Assembly (NCBI GenBank): GCA_949317995.1
Contig: OX439037.1
Span: forward strand, 71,611,762-71,675,761
DNA from: Acholoe squamosa
Taxonomy: Eukaryota; Annelida; Polychaeta; Phyllodocida; Polynoidae
Length of the DNA stretch: 64,000 bases
Direction: 5' to 3'
Shown here one piece after another: positions 18,402-27,856 of the stretch. The position numbers were made by a program, and so were the translations under genes. Numbering within the stretch: the stretch's first letter is position 1; each line of letters starts with the position of its first letter. Under the pieces are notes generated by a model. It did not search any database. It was not told the origin of the DNA and saw nothing but the letters and a program-made list of their open reading frames with translations.

Positions 18402-21400
18402 TTAATTTAAAATTTTTTTTTTTTTTAAATTTACAGATGAATCAAAATATTTATGTCTTTTACGCACATTGATCATATGATTCCCATAAGCAAAAGATTT
18501 GATTCCATCTTTTTGTAGCCAACGTTTATCTTCAAAAGGTGAAAGAGCCAGTTTATTTTCTTTTATTACATGTACTTTATGATTGTAACTTCTCATAGCA
18601 TGATATGATTCTCGATGAAATTTCTTTTTAAACAATACTTTTTTAAACTGGTCATGTCTCATATCTCTTATATTACTTTTTTTAACACCTTTTACTCTTT
18701 TTGTTTCTTTATTTGATTCAAATAAAATAGAATACATCTTAGGACGTAAACCAATGAATTCTTTGATTTTTTTCCCCTCACTTTCATCCTTAAATTTTCC
18801 TAATACTCTACAATTCTCAGTACAGTGCAAGGGGTGATCTAGTTTAAGATTTGAAAAATCAAAATATTCTTTTATACTTTTCAGCTTTTCAATAAAATGT
18901 TCATCTTCTATAAAATATATGAATGAATCTGTGTCTGAATATAACAAGTTAATAACAGATAAAGAAAAAGTAGGTAACATTACCTTATAATGGAACCAAA
19001 ACATGTGCATTTTAGATAATTCTAATATAGTAAATCCAAGATATATCGGCTTGTCCAAATATACTTGTTCTTTAACATTTTGTATTCCTACATAATCTTT
19101 GTCTAAAAAATACAAGGAATGAAAAGTAGGTTTTCGAATAAGTTTTTTACATTTAATTTTACATGAAGTAAGGGTTAAATTTTTCCTTTTTTTAACATTT
19201 TCCATGCATTTTCCAAAACATGAATTAGTCATTAACTTAAAAAATGCTTTATCGAAAGAAGAAGTTGATTCTCTCCGTTTAGTGTTATTAAAGTCAATAT
19301 ATTTTTTCATCCAAGCAGATTGTTTAAAAGATAGAATTTTATGTATTTTAACTATTTTCATCCCTAATTTAAGGTATAGTTTTAAATTCTTATAGTGAAC
19401 AACATAATTTTTTTTCTCTCTTAAATCACATATTAGCTTATTCCCACTTTTTTTGTATTTAATATTTAATTTATGTAATAAATCTTTAGCATATCGAGAT
19501 AACTCATCATGAAATATCTCTTTTTTTTCTGGAGCCAGTGGAAAATCATCATGCAAAAAATGTAAATGCTTTGGATACAATAAAGTAACTTCTAATATAT
19601 AGCCTTCATCACTGTTGTTAGCTACTTCTAATACATTAAACTTAGAATAACTAGAAGACGGTAACCAAACAAAATCATGAGTGGGAAGTTCTTGACACAT
19701 AGCATGGCCATAAAGATTATTACAATCATAATAAACCAAATGTTGGGAATCGTTTTTTACTTTAACATATCGTTGTACAACGTTTGTAATACCTCCGCGT
19801 ATACCTTTTTCAATAAAGTTATGTTTATCTATATCATCTAAAAGATCAAGCTGTATCTTTGTGTGTTTTAACATAGCCTGATAACTAAGAGATGGAGCAG
19901 TAAGGAATTTCGCAGGATCTAAACCATAATTTTCTAAACTTCTTTCTCTAAAAGATTCAAATACATCGCATAATAGTAAAACATCAATTTTAAGGTATTC
20001 TTTTAAATAGCTTCCTAAAGATTTACAATTCAACAAATTAAACATTGTTTTAGCATGAGTGTAAGCTTCTTTAGATATATTTTCTTTAGTTAGCTTATTA
20101 TAGAAATGGGATCTAACAGGTAGATTTTTTTCTTTTAATTTTTCCCATGAATCTATGTAATCATAACACATAATTCCCTTTTTTATTACATAAGGTAATA
20201 ATTCCTTTTTGGTTAAGTTTTTTTTGGTTTCTATGAAATTATCTACATTATTAGCAGCTAAAAGATCTGCCAAGTGTGACAAAGAGGCAGATAAAAATTG
20301 GAATGAATCTAAAAAGTAAAAATTTTCAAATTGTAAAGTTAAAAATTTTTCAGAAGATCTAGGAAGAACTCTTATATCATCATTTTGAATATATTTATAG
20401 AGCTTTTTTACTATAAAATGTAAATCAAAATTCATAGCATTATGCATAACAATTGGTATTTTCAATGTGTCCATTCTAAGAGAAGAATGGCTTAAATTAC
20501 ATCTATTGCAAGCATAGTTAACATCTCGCCCCTTTCCTTCTCGACCTATATGGGCATGGTCCAATACTTTTTTAATTTTTTTATTTTTAAATGAAACATG
20601 ACACAAATAACATTCTGTTTGTTCATGAATTCTGCCTATGTCTTCCATTGTTAAAAAAATCGGCTTCCTATTTTTATCTAAAATATGAGATATCTCTGCT
20701 CTTTTTTGATATAAGTAATTCACAAATTTTTTTAAAACATAACGTCCTATATATAAAAATGGTGTCTGTGAATATTTCTCATACTTTGAAATTAAAACTG
20801 CACCTATAGCATTTAATTTTTGTCTAGTTTTTATTGTGGTATTTCCCCTTTTAACGGGCACTTTTAATTTTTGATTAAATGTTTCAAAGTCTGCATATAT
20901 GATAAAAGGGTTTTTAATTTGTTTAGAATAATCTTTGTATTCAACTTTGCTTCCTTTTATGGGCATTATATATGATTGACCAAAGAAGCTATTATTGTCA
21001 CAGGTTTTTTGGGTATGAAAAAGGAGATCATTTTTTTTTAAAAAAGAAGTTAAACATTTATGACAATAATATCTTGTTTTCTTATAAAAAAAGGGTCTAA
21101 CAAACTTACTCATGTCTCTTATAAGCCAATAATGTTCCCGATATAGTAAAAGGTTAACATGATTTAAATGTTTTTCTTCATTAAAATTAGTAGAAATATA
21201 CATAGGATATGGATGATAATTTTCATTTTTATTTTTAAATATACCAAAAACATTTACAGTTATGTGGTTTTTTTCTTCAAATTTAGCTATTTGACCAAGT
21301 TTTACAGGAAAAGAAAGACAAGATATATTTAAACTTTGCAAGTAAGGTAAATAAGTGCTTGCTCTGTTTGCATTTGTTTTACTTTTAAACAAGGCAGCTA

Positions 21401-21899
21401 ATATGCTAAAAAGAAAACATTTATTTCCTGCTCCTTTAATATTAAGCAATGATCTTTTCTTAAACAAAATACTGTCTATATCAGAAGGCTTATAGCCTCC
21501 CAAAGGATTATATCTATAAATAGAAATTCGCAAACATATAATTTCTTTTAAAAACCATCCAGATCCTAGTTGAATAAAAGAATAAAAAAAAGCAGAAATG
21601 ATTCTGATGGCTTCATAAACTTTTTCTTCTATAGATTTTACATTTAGAATTACAGCTACTGGACTTTGAAACCAAGGTTTTATTTCAAAATGTTGGTTAG
21701 TTTCTATTTTATATTTGGCTAAAAATGTATTAAGACCTAATTGGAACTTAACTCCACCATGCTTTAACATCCACTTTTTTATTTTAGATGTAACTCTGTT
21801 TGATATATATCTTAAAAAAAATTCTAAGTCATGATTATATATTTTAGGGACCAAATTATATTCTATTGCAATATTCCTGAAACCATTTCTTCGATTCAT
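18402..21899 (-). CDS. PolB: Protein-primed family B DNA polymerase
   Basis: 1165 residues, fully open. The N-terminal 320 residues carry the Maverick-specific region (KGAGNKCFLFSILAALF, KFEEKNHITVNVFGIFK, CHKCLTSFLKK zinc-like). Exonuclease motifs: I IYADFETFN near residue 333, II HNAMNFDLHF near 483, III YLKIDVLLLCDVFE near 631. Polymerase motifs: A DCNNLYGHAM near 721, B TNSCFGKCMEN near 888, C YSDTDS near 985. Key acidic residues of all motifs are present. It would replicate the linear genome by protein priming. Its ATG overlaps the stop of the preceding gene by one base. It is the longest and least damaged viral gene. Confidence 0.95.
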   Translation of the reverse strand: MNRRNGFRNIAIEYNLVPKIYNHDLEFFLRYISNRVTSKIKKWMLKHGGVKFQLGLNTFLAKYKIETNQHFEIKPWFQSPVAVILNVKSIEEKVYEAIRIISAFFYSFIQLGSGWFLKEIICLRISIYRYNPLGGYKPSDIDSILFKKRSLLNIKGAGNKCFLFSILAALFKSKTNANRASTYLPYLQSLNISCLSFPVKLGQIAKFEEKNHITVNVFGIFKNKNENYHPYPMYISTNFNEEKHLNHVNLLLYREHYWLIRDMSKFVRPFFYKKTRYYCHKCLTSFLKKNDLLFHTQKTCDNNSFFGQSYIMPIKGSKVEYKDYSKQIKNPFIIYADFETFNQKLKVPVKRGNTTIKTRQKLNAIGAVLISKYEKYSQTPFLYIGRYVLKKFVNYLYQKRAEISHILDKNRKPIFLTMEDIGRIHEQTECYLCHVSFKNKKIKKVLDHAHIGREGKGRDVNYACNRCNLSHSSLRMDTLKIPIVMHNAMNFDLHFIVKKLYKYIQNDDIRVLPRSSEKFLTLQFENFYFLDSFQFLSASLSHLADLLAANNVDNFIETKKNLTKKELLPYVIKKGIMCYDYIDSWEKLKEKNLPVRSHFYNKLTKENISKEAYTHAKTMFNLLNCKSLGSYLKEYLKIDVLLLCDVFESFRERSLENYGLDPAKFLTAPSLSYQAMLKHTKIQLDLLDDIDKHNFIEKGIRGGITNVVQRYVKVKNDSQHLVYYDCNNLYGHAMCQELPTHDFVWLPSSSYSKFNVLEVANNSDEGYILEVTLLYPKHLHFLHDDFPLAPEKKEIFHDELSRYAKDLLHKLNIKYKKSGNKLICDLREKKNYVVHYKNLKLYLKLGMKIVKIHKILSFKQSAWMKKYIDFNNTKRRESTSSFDKAFFKLMTNSCFGKCMENVKKRKNLTLTSCKIKCKKLIRKPTFHSLYFLDKDYVGIQNVKEQVYLDKPIYLGFTILELSKMHMFWFHYKVMLPTFSLSVINLLYSDTDSFIYFIEDEHFIEKLKSIKEYFDFSNLKLDHPLHCTENCRVLGKFKDESEGKKIKEFIGLRPKMYSILFESNKETKRVKGVKKSNIRDMRHDQFKKVLFKKKFHRESYHAMRSYNHKVHVIKENKLALSPFEDKRWLQKDGIKSFAYGNHMINVRKRHKYFDSSVNLKKKKILN

Positions 21900-22876
21900 T
21901 ATCTGAGTTTACAACGGCGAAAGTGAAGTACTACAAATACTTTGCCATACTCAAATTTTATAAGTTTTCCTTGGTCATCAACTATTTCTATTTCTATTTC
22001 GTGTATCTCAGACATTTTAACTTTTTTATAATAGGGAGAAGTAAATATCATTTTAAAATCTTCTCCAAACAAGCCATTACATCTTATAACTCTTAAAAGA
22101 GGAACTTGAACATTTCCAACAACTTCATTAGAAATTATATTGGTATATAAATAAATATTTGAAGAACGAGAACTTAAAGAAGGTACTCCTGTTGCTTTAT
22201 AAGAAGCATAATGTTTATGTATTTTTTTTTGAAATAATAAATTATTATAATCATCTATGGATTCTAAAGGAAGACCATAGTAACATGTTACTTTTGAATC
22301 AGATTCATCTTTAATACCTCCTTCTGCATTTGTTAAGCAAAGAATATCAGACAAAGAGGAAGGCATCCACACAGTATCTCCCCTTGCTACATGTAAAACA
22401 GGCTTTAAATTTTCTTTTTCTATACTAATGTAAGGCTCTCTAGCCAAATGAAAAAAATCTAAATTTTTTTCAGCTAACTCTATTGATTTCATTAACTTAT
22501 TCATTACATCTATATAATTCTCTATATTACCATAATTTCCATATGGCATCATTTTAGTGTGAAAGCTCATGTCTGTTCTAACAGTGTCTATTTCTCCTTC
22601 TTCTAATACATGTAATTCATCATTGACCCCCATTTCTTTTCTGTAAATAGCAAAAGTTCGATCTTGTGGAGGATCCTGTGGAATATTGTACCAGGATACA
22701 GGAAGGTTTATTTCTACTATGGCCACCTCCCAATGACCTTCTAAATGAAATTTTCCAGGAATTTCTACAAAAAAATGACTTGTTTTATTAATCCGAGATG
22801 AATGAATAGTATTAGAAGGTAGAGTAACATAAAAGTCATCTGAGTGAGCCATTTTTTGTTTACCCATAAGCTTCAT
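21899..22876 (-). CDS. Probable minor capsid (penton-like) protein
   Basis: 325 residues, open. Near the N-terminus is the pattern DDFYVTLPSNTI ... FFVEIPGKFHL-GHWEVAIVEINLP-SWYN, which matches the 'FY.TLPSNSS ... L...L.L.G.WEV.L.EI.YP..W.N' family carried by animal Polintons, considered single-jelly-roll minor capsid proteins. The ATG used could be the first, or the one at MAHSDDFYV ten codons later. Its stop and the polymerase start form TAATG. Placement beside polymerase, away from the other virion genes, is notable. Family match is good; the penton role is from literature on Polintons. Confidence 0.7.
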   Translation of the reverse strand: MKLMGKQKMAHSDDFYVTLPSNTIHSSRINKTSHFFVEIPGKFHLEGHWEVAIVEINLPVSWYNIPQDPPQDRTFAIYRKEMGVNDELHVLEEGEIDTVRTDMSFHTKMMPYGNYGNIENYIDVMNKLMKSIELAEKNLDFFHLAREPYISIEKENLKPVLHVARGDTVWMPSSLSDILCLTNAEGGIKDESDSKVTCYYGLPLESIDDYNNLLFQKKIHKHYASYKATGVPSLSSRSSNIYLYTNIISNEVVGNVQVPLLRVIRCNGLFGEDFKMIFTSPYYKKVKMSEIHEIEIEIVDDQGKLIKFEYGKVFVVLHFRRCKLR

Positions 22877-22898
22877 TTATTTTTAATCTCATTTTGGT

Positions 22899-23789
22899 TT
22901 ACATTAACTTGTTTTTTATGTGACGATTTATGCTAGTTTCATACTCATTTAAACATAGAGCTAAATGATCTGTGGTGTATTTCACCAGGTAAGTAAAATT
23001 TTCTCTTTGGTTCCATTTCAGAAACATAGCATCACAAACAGGATTCCCATTAAACCATTTCATGTGACAAAATGGACAATTGATTTCTAAATTAATCACA
23101 ACTACTTCACCATCATTTTTGGTATATTTTAAATGACAATGAACCACACTTGTGTAGCAATGCTTATGAATAGGTTTGCCACAACATATTGTGTATTCTA
23201 TATTACTTTCATGTTTTTTGCTTACAAGAACTAGCCTTCTACATAAAGCACATCCCAAATACACATTACTGTAAAATAAACGTTTTTCTCTCACTTTTTC
23301 TTTTATTTTACTTTGAAGCCTTGAAGAGGCATACTGTCTTGTGCCTTTACGTTTATTTTTATTTTTTATGAGATGAAATATTGCTTCTTCATTGTAACCA
23401 ACAAGATCACTTATAAATTTACATATTTCTTTAGTAAAAGAATGATTCTCTCCTAATAAGATACTGGATGTGATTAAAACTCTAGCAGCTTTAATTTCCT
23501 CTTGTATTATCATATTTTTGATTTCTGAGAACATAAAATAACATTGGAAATAATGAGAAAAATATACAAGAGCTTCTGTTTTAATGTTTGATATGTCAAT
23601 GAATTCGTCAGATAAAACAGAAAATATGTTAGAACATTCTTTGGCACTCATAAACGTTTGATTTGGTATGCTCACATTTAAGCAAATTTTAAATTTCTGC
23701 ATATTTGAAGTAACATTGTTAAAAGAGGACAAACATGAAATGTACTCTACTCTTTCTTTAAGCAGCTCTATGTTCACATCAAGCAACAT
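22899..23789 (-). CDS. Zinc-binding viral protein A, paralogue of the next gene
   Basis: 296 residues, ATG start. The N-terminal 150 residues are helical in appearance and contain MSAKECSNIFSVLSDEF and ALVYFSHYFQCYFMFSEI, a layout that could be a degenerate BTB/Skp1-like fold. The C-terminal third has a RING-like cysteine/histidine cluster: CALCRRLVLV, YTICCGKPIHKHCY, CPFCHMKWFNGNPVC. The neighbouring 301-residue protein has the same order of blocks (ECS, DE, YF.. FQ, GE.H.F, C..C, CCG.P, C..C..WF.G.P.C). A ubiquitin-ligase-type adaptor role is possible; not shown. Confidence 0.65.
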   Translation of the reverse strand: MLLDVNIELLKERVEYISCLSSFNNVTSNMQKFKICLNVSIPNQTFMSAKECSNIFSVLSDEFIDISNIKTEALVYFSHYFQCYFMFSEIKNMIIQEEIKAARVLITSSILLGENHSFTKEICKFISDLVGYNEEAIFHLIKNKNKRKGTRQYASSRLQSKIKEKVREKRLFYSNVYLGCALCRRLVLVSKKHESNIEYTICCGKPIHKHCYTSVVHCHLKYTKNDGEVVVINLEINCPFCHMKWFNGNPVCDAMFLKWNQRENFTYLVKYTTDHLALCLNEYETSINRHIKNKLM

Positions 23790-24065
23790 AGTTACATAGA
23801 TAAATACAAGTTTAAATATGATAAAATGCTTAACAAATGATTATATTACCTTAACCCTTTCTACCATGAGAACTTGTATCCTAACTTATTTATTTTTATA
23901 TTGTTTATCAAAGCTGTTTTAATGGAGCTGTACAAACTAAATTCTAATTTATCTATACCTCTATAATAACTAAAAAACCTTTAATTTTACATGTACTTGT
24001 TATACTTTACAAATATCAACTAAAATTAAACCAACTTTACAACAAAGATAAGAAGAAAAAATCTT

Positions 24066-24971
24066 TTATCTTATTTCATTAAGTGGTTTACAAAAGAAAT
24101 CTATCCTATCTAATATCAGATTTCTACGTATTTCAGTATATTTTTTGTTTTGAAACTTAGCATAAAGAGGGGTGCAAGTAGGTTTTCCATCAAACCAAGG
24201 AATAAAACAGTTTTTACATCTCGCAACCCTTTGGTTTTCAACATAAGAGGAAAAATATTGTAAAAATTCGAGACATCTTGTTTTACTTGGGCTCCCACAA
24301 CATTGCATATATGTTATTTTAGATAATGCTCTTTTTCTGTTTGTCCTGTCTGCTTTGTGAAATCTTCCACAAGATGCACAACAATAAGTTAAAAATCTCA
24401 GGCAATTGTTATATATCATATTGGCTATTTTCATCTTTTTTTTAAGTTTTTTCACATGTTTATATTGAGTAAATTTCCTTTTCCTAATAGTCATAGTTAA
24501 TGCAGTAGTTTCGCTATAATTATCCTCAGAGTCTTTCATACATTCAAGGATTTCATATACTCGAGGTACTCTTAAAAAATCAGCCGCAAACCAAATCATT
24601 TCTAAAGAAAACTTGTGAAATTCTCCCATAAAGAAAATAGCCATTTTTATAACGCAAGGAACTTCTTCCACGTTATTTATACACCGACTTTTTATATATT
24701 CATACAAGAAATCACTTTGAAAAAAAATTGCAAAAAAAACAATACTTTTGATATCTCTAATATCATTTAAAAGAATGTGACATAATTCATCTTCTTCTGA
24801 TAAGGTCATCATTAAATAGGAGCATTCAGAAATATTCATATATTTTATAGCAGGTATTTCTAAGCTAAGCTCTTTCCTTTGTTTACCATAAAAAGATTGA
24901 TAGCTTTTAAAATAGTGACATCTTTCATACAACAAAGAACTATCTAAATCTATTTCTATAAAACTATCCAT
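24066..24971 (-). CDS. Zinc-binding viral protein B, paralogue of the previous gene
   Basis: 301 residues, ATG start. It shares with the 296-residue product NISECSYLMMTLSEEDEL, FFAIFFQSDFLYEYI, MGEFHKFSLEMI and the C-terminal zinc cluster CCASCGRFHKA, YMQCCGSPSKTRC and CKNCFIPWFDGKPTC. One histidine ligand seen in protein A (HKHCY) is replaced here (KTRCL), so the metal site may differ. Clear tandem duplication with strong divergence. Function unknown. Confidence 0.65.
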   Translation of the reverse strand: MDSFIEIDLDSSLLYERCHYFKSYQSFYGKQRKELSLEIPAIKYMNISECSYLMMTLSEEDELCHILLNDIRDIKSIVFFAIFFQSDFLYEYIKSRCINNVEEVPCVIKMAIFFMGEFHKFSLEMIWFAADFLRVPRVYEILECMKDSEDNYSETTALTMTIRKRKFTQYKHVKKLKKKMKIANMIYNNCLRFLTYCCASCGRFHKADRTNRKRALSKITYMQCCGSPSKTRCLEFLQYFSSYVENQRVARCKNCFIPWFDGKPTCTPLYAKFQNKKYTEIRRNLILDRIDFFCKPLNEIR

Positions 24972-25053
24972 GGTTAGTCTTTTATTTTATCGCATAAAAT
25001 GATGCTTTCTTCTATACAATTCGGGAGATGGTTATTGGGGAACACTTTACAAG

Positions 25054-25161
25054 TTACTTTCTCTTTTTTTTAAAATATTTTTTTGTGTTTAAATTACATT
25101 GAAATATTTTTTCATTAAGTTTTTTTTTATCAATGAAACGTAAAATATCATCAATATCCAT
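25054..25161 (-). CDS. Very short viral ORF, 35 residues
   Basis: ATG at 25161, TAA at 25054. The product starts MDIDDILRFIDKKKLNEKIF and ends KKYFKKKRK. It fills part of a 220-bp gap between two larger genes and has the same orientation. The acidic amphipathic start and basic end look protein-like, but the length makes chance possible. Confidence 0.3.
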   Translation of the reverse strand: MDIDDILRFIDKKKLNEKIFQCNLNTKKYFKKKRK

Positions 25162-25192
25162 AAGATTTTAAAGATGAAAAGTTTTTTAACTG

Positions 25193-26350
25193 CTACTTGA
25201 TTTTACTTTTAGGTCCTCTTCGTCCTTTAGTACCTTTAATTAAAGGAGGTGTGCAATGTAAAAAACAACATGCACATCTGTTTATATTATCTGGTAAAAT
25301 ATTCCTTAAAAATACTTCTGCGTGACTCTTTATTCTATCGCATATAGCTATAGTCCTTTCCAAATTTGCTCTGCAAGTATCTGTTTGTGGTTCAAATAAA
25401 GTAGATGTTGGATTAAATTCAGATAGTTCTTTTACCTGATGGCTTACTGATAAAGGAATTTTTATCTTTTTATTTTGAACTTTATTTTTAAAATCAGTAA
25501 TTTCTTCCTCACTTAAATCATCATTGCTGTCTGATAAAGTTTTGCTAACTTTCTTTCTTTTTGGAAGAGAATGTGTTCCTTTTATATCTTCTTCATTACT
25601 GTCACTTTCTTCTAAATCTTTATGTAAAATACCTAGTAATTTTTGCTGTGATTGAATGAAAGCAGGGTGATCTTTTTTTTTTACTGGGTCATTGTCACTC
25701 TCACTTTCTGTAGAACTGTTTTGCTCTGAAGAGGATGGTCGCTGTTTAATGTTAGACCGGCTTTTATTTTTGTCTTTTAATTTTAATTGAGAAGTGGACG
25801 TGATGCTCTCTTTTTTACAAGAATTAAAAGAACTTAAAGCTGAATCTGACAATTTTTCTAAAGAAGGCATGTGATACAATTCATCATTTACTTTTTCTAC
25901 TAATGAAGTAAAAAAGTTGAAATACAATGAAAGTCCTTTCCCTGGTTTTAAACTCTGTTTTGAGCTTCTGTATTCTGAAGATTTATCGTGGCTGTAATAA
26001 AAAATGATATTTATTTGGAGAATTTCAACCAAACATTTTATCAAAATACTTTCTGAAGAAGTTATATCTTTTATTATACCATTATTTTCTCCGCATAAAA
26101 CCTCATAAAATTGTCTAATTTTTTTATTTTTTTTAATGTAAGAATGAAGAGACGATTTAGTTTCCTGAATTAAAGGATCTATGTAAGATTCTTTGTTGTG
26201 ATGATACTTTTTATATAGGTGATGCAAAGCAAAATTTAAGTTATGTTCTTCACATAAATGAACCCTGTCCCAATATTCTGTATTGCTAGGAGTATCCTCT
26301 AATAAATAAACCAGTATCACCCTTAATAAATTATCTATGACAGAAGCCAT
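25193..26350 (-). CDS. Viral protein of unknown function, 385 residues
   Basis: ATG start, open. Residues 1-160 are a compact helical domain (MASVIDNLLRVILVYLLED, HLCEEHNLNFALHHLYKKYH). The middle 160-320 is low-complexity, rich in serine, acidic residues and lysine with phosphorylation-type clusters (SSTESESDND, EESDSNEEDI). The C-terminus has a helix and a cysteine/histidine group CACCFLHC, followed by a basic end (KGTKGRRGPKSK). Looks like a regulatory or nuclear protein. No family recognised. Confidence 0.6.
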   Translation of the reverse strand: MASVIDNLLRVILVYLLEDTPSNTEYWDRVHLCEEHNLNFALHHLYKKYHHNKESYIDPLIQETKSSLHSYIKKNKKIRQFYEVLCGENNGIIKDITSSESILIKCLVEILQINIIFYYSHDKSSEYRSSKQSLKPGKGLSLYFNFFTSLVEKVNDELYHMPSLEKLSDSALSSFNSCKKESITSTSQLKLKDKNKSRSNIKQRPSSSEQNSSTESESDNDPVKKKDHPAFIQSQQKLLGILHKDLEESDSNEEDIKGTHSLPKRKKVSKTLSDSNDDLSEEEITDFKNKVQNKKIKIPLSVSHQVKELSEFNPTSTLFEPQTDTCRANLERTIAICDRIKSHAEVFLRNILPDNINRCACCFLHCTPPLIKGTKGRRGPKSKIK

Positions 26351-26394
26351 GAATTAATTTATTATTAAAATATAGTTTACAGAGAACCTTAGCT

Positions 26395-27012
26395 TCATAT
26401 AACTTTCTCAACAAGATTGCATAAAAACAGAAATTGATTTATATCTTTAGTTATACAACTTCCAGTAAAAGTGTGAGTAAAAGAAAAAGTTGTTCCTTTA
26501 TTTTTTATTCTAAGAGAAGAAAACCTAATAGCATCAAAAGATTGCTTTGAGTTTAATAAGTTATGGTTTATTTCCAACCATATTGACTCATATGAATTCG
26601 ATTCTTTAACTTCTATGCTATAGCCCTTTTCTAAACTTGACACTATTTTAAAGCAAAAATCATGAAATTTAATTCCTTCTTTAATTATAGTAAAAGATAT
26701 TTGAATATTTACAATGTCTAAACTGTATTGAATTATATTATCTTTGCTGTATTTTTCAAAAAAATTAATGCATGAGGAATAAATAAAGTCTTCTATCTTA
26801 GATAAAATACGAGGGATACTATTTTTTATAAATATATAACAATAATTATTTTTAGTAAATTTTAAAGTGTAATCTTTTTCAGAGTACACTATAGAACCTC
26901 TATAAGAAGAAGAATTCACCACCTCTCTTTGAAATGAAAGTATGTCAAAAGATGACTTAGGTAATGCTGTTAATCCTAACACAACTAGATGGGTAGAATA
27001 ATCTATAGGCAT
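26395..27012 (-). CDS. Possible TBP-like two-repeat protein
   Basis: 205 residues from the ATG at 27012. The frame is open upstream only to a TTG. Two halves each read as strand-rich repeats with an ending helix: first YSTHLVVLGL ... FDILSFQREV ... GSIVYSEKDYTLKFTKNNY ... PRILSKIEDFI; second IVNIQISFTIIKEGI ... AIRFSSLRIKNKGTT-SFTHTFTGS ... NQFLFLCNLVE. The order 'R(i)..tLkFf.nG......i...' in each half resembles the saddle repeats of TATA-binding protein. This is a pattern guess. If right, it would act in viral transcription initiation. Confidence 0.4.
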   Translation of the reverse strand: MPIDYSTHLVVLGLTALPKSSFDILSFQREVVNSSSYRGSIVYSEKDYTLKFTKNNYCYIFIKNSIPRILSKIEDFIYSSCINFFEKYSKDNIIQYSLDIVNIQISFTIIKEGIKFHDFCFKIVSSLEKGYSIEVKESNSYESIWLEINHNLLNSKQSFDAIRFSSLRIKNKGTTFSFTHTFTGSCITKDINQFLFLCNLVEKVI

Positions 27013-27030
27013 TGAAAGCAAGCCTAAAAT

Positions 27031-27396
27031 CTATAACTTTGATATTTCTCCCAATGAAGGAAAAAATTCAGCTTCACTACGCAACTTTTTCATAGGAATA
27101 TAGCCCTCATGCTGAACTATGGAAAATAAAAAAATGCTAGTTGTAAAGTGAAAATCAAAAAAAGGAGCCTGATAATAAGAAGGTGTATTTACTATATCTC
27201 GAGGATTTACTTTGGTGTAATCATTAAGAGCTAAATTCGCATTGTATACACATGTTTCTGTTATAATCTGATTAAATGTAATATATTTGGCAGAAAAATC
27301 TGCTATGTCTAAAGTATGTAGCATATATGTACAATTATGACAAGAGCAAAGTTCTTCAGTTTGACTATCTTTAAATGCGAGATAAAACCTAGTCAT
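27031..27396 (-). CDS. Viral protein of unknown function, 121 residues
   Basis: Starts at ATG 27396, eight bases inside the end of the upstream gene (ATGACTAG). It contains a cysteine group near residues 18-25 (ELCSCHNCTYML) and a strand-rich middle. No family recognised. The overlap suggests transcription or translation linked to the 152-residue gene. Confidence 0.55.
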   Translation of the reverse strand: MTRFYLAFKDSQTEELCSCHNCTYMLHTLDIADFSAKYITFNQIITETCVYNANLALNDYTKVNPRDIVNTPSYYQAPFFDFHFTTSIFLFSIVQHEGYIPMKKLRSEAEFFPSLGEISKL

Positions 27397-27847
27397 AGAG
27401 ACAGTAAACAATTTGCTCTCCTATGTGATGTTTCAATAAAATAGGAAGATGGTTTATGCTTAGTCGCCTAGTTTTTTTAATGAAATCTTCTTCAGATAAA
27501 ATATCATCTACTAAGCTCAAAGGTAAAATTGAAAGGAGCTTTTCTCTCCTAGTGTCTTTAAGGTAAACTTTAGATAAACTTAAACAAAGATTTTTTAAAG
27601 TAGTAATTGGATGAAACTGATGATTAATCTGTTCTGCTATTTCTGACACTTTTTCAACTAAGTCGTGAGTTATTACCTCATAAGGAGGGCAAATATGTTC
27701 ATATGGTTTAAAAGATGCATGAAAATGTGTTGTTCCAAGAAAATTACAATAAAAACATTCACAAAATCCTTGACCGTTTGTTGTAAAATTGATTAAAAGA
27801 TAATAAATATCAATTGGTTTATCCTCTTCTAGTTTAGCCAAATCCAT
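27389..27847 (-). CDS. Viral protein of unknown function, 152 residues; first gene of the element
   Basis: ATG at 27847. It carries a cysteine/histidine group near residues 28-42 (GFCECFYCNFLGTTHFH) and a helical C-terminal half (KLLSILPLSLVDDILSEEDF). It is the first gene in the element's own direction; its start lies about 10-240 bp from the direct repeats that may mark the element's end. No family recognised. Confidence 0.55.
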   Translation of the reverse strand: MDLAKLEEDKPIDIYYLLINFTTNGQGFCECFYCNFLGTTHFHASFKPYEHICPPYEVITHDLVEKVSEIAEQINHQFHPITTLKNLCLSLSKVYLKDTRREKLLSILPLSLVDDILSEEDFIKKTRRLSINHLPILLKHHIGEQIVYCLYD

Positions 27848-27856
27848 TTACAGCAA

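Larger units (their letters stand above)
6553..27850 (-). mobile_element. Endogenous Maverick/Polinton (adintovirus-like) element
   Basis: About 21 kb in which every recognisable gene lies on the minus strand, with short spacers or overlaps. The set of protein-primed polymerase B, retroviral-type integrase, FtsK/HerA ATPase, adenain-type protease and double-jelly-roll capsid protein defines Polintons and adintoviruses. Base composition is more AT-rich than the neighbouring host exons, and there are no introns. It is a decaying copy: a LINE splits the integrase, and protease, integrase and a small membrane gene have frameshifts. Having all genes on one strand is unusual, since polymerase and integrase are often opposed. 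The terminal repeats were not found, so the limits given are those of recognisable genes. Confidence 0.92.
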
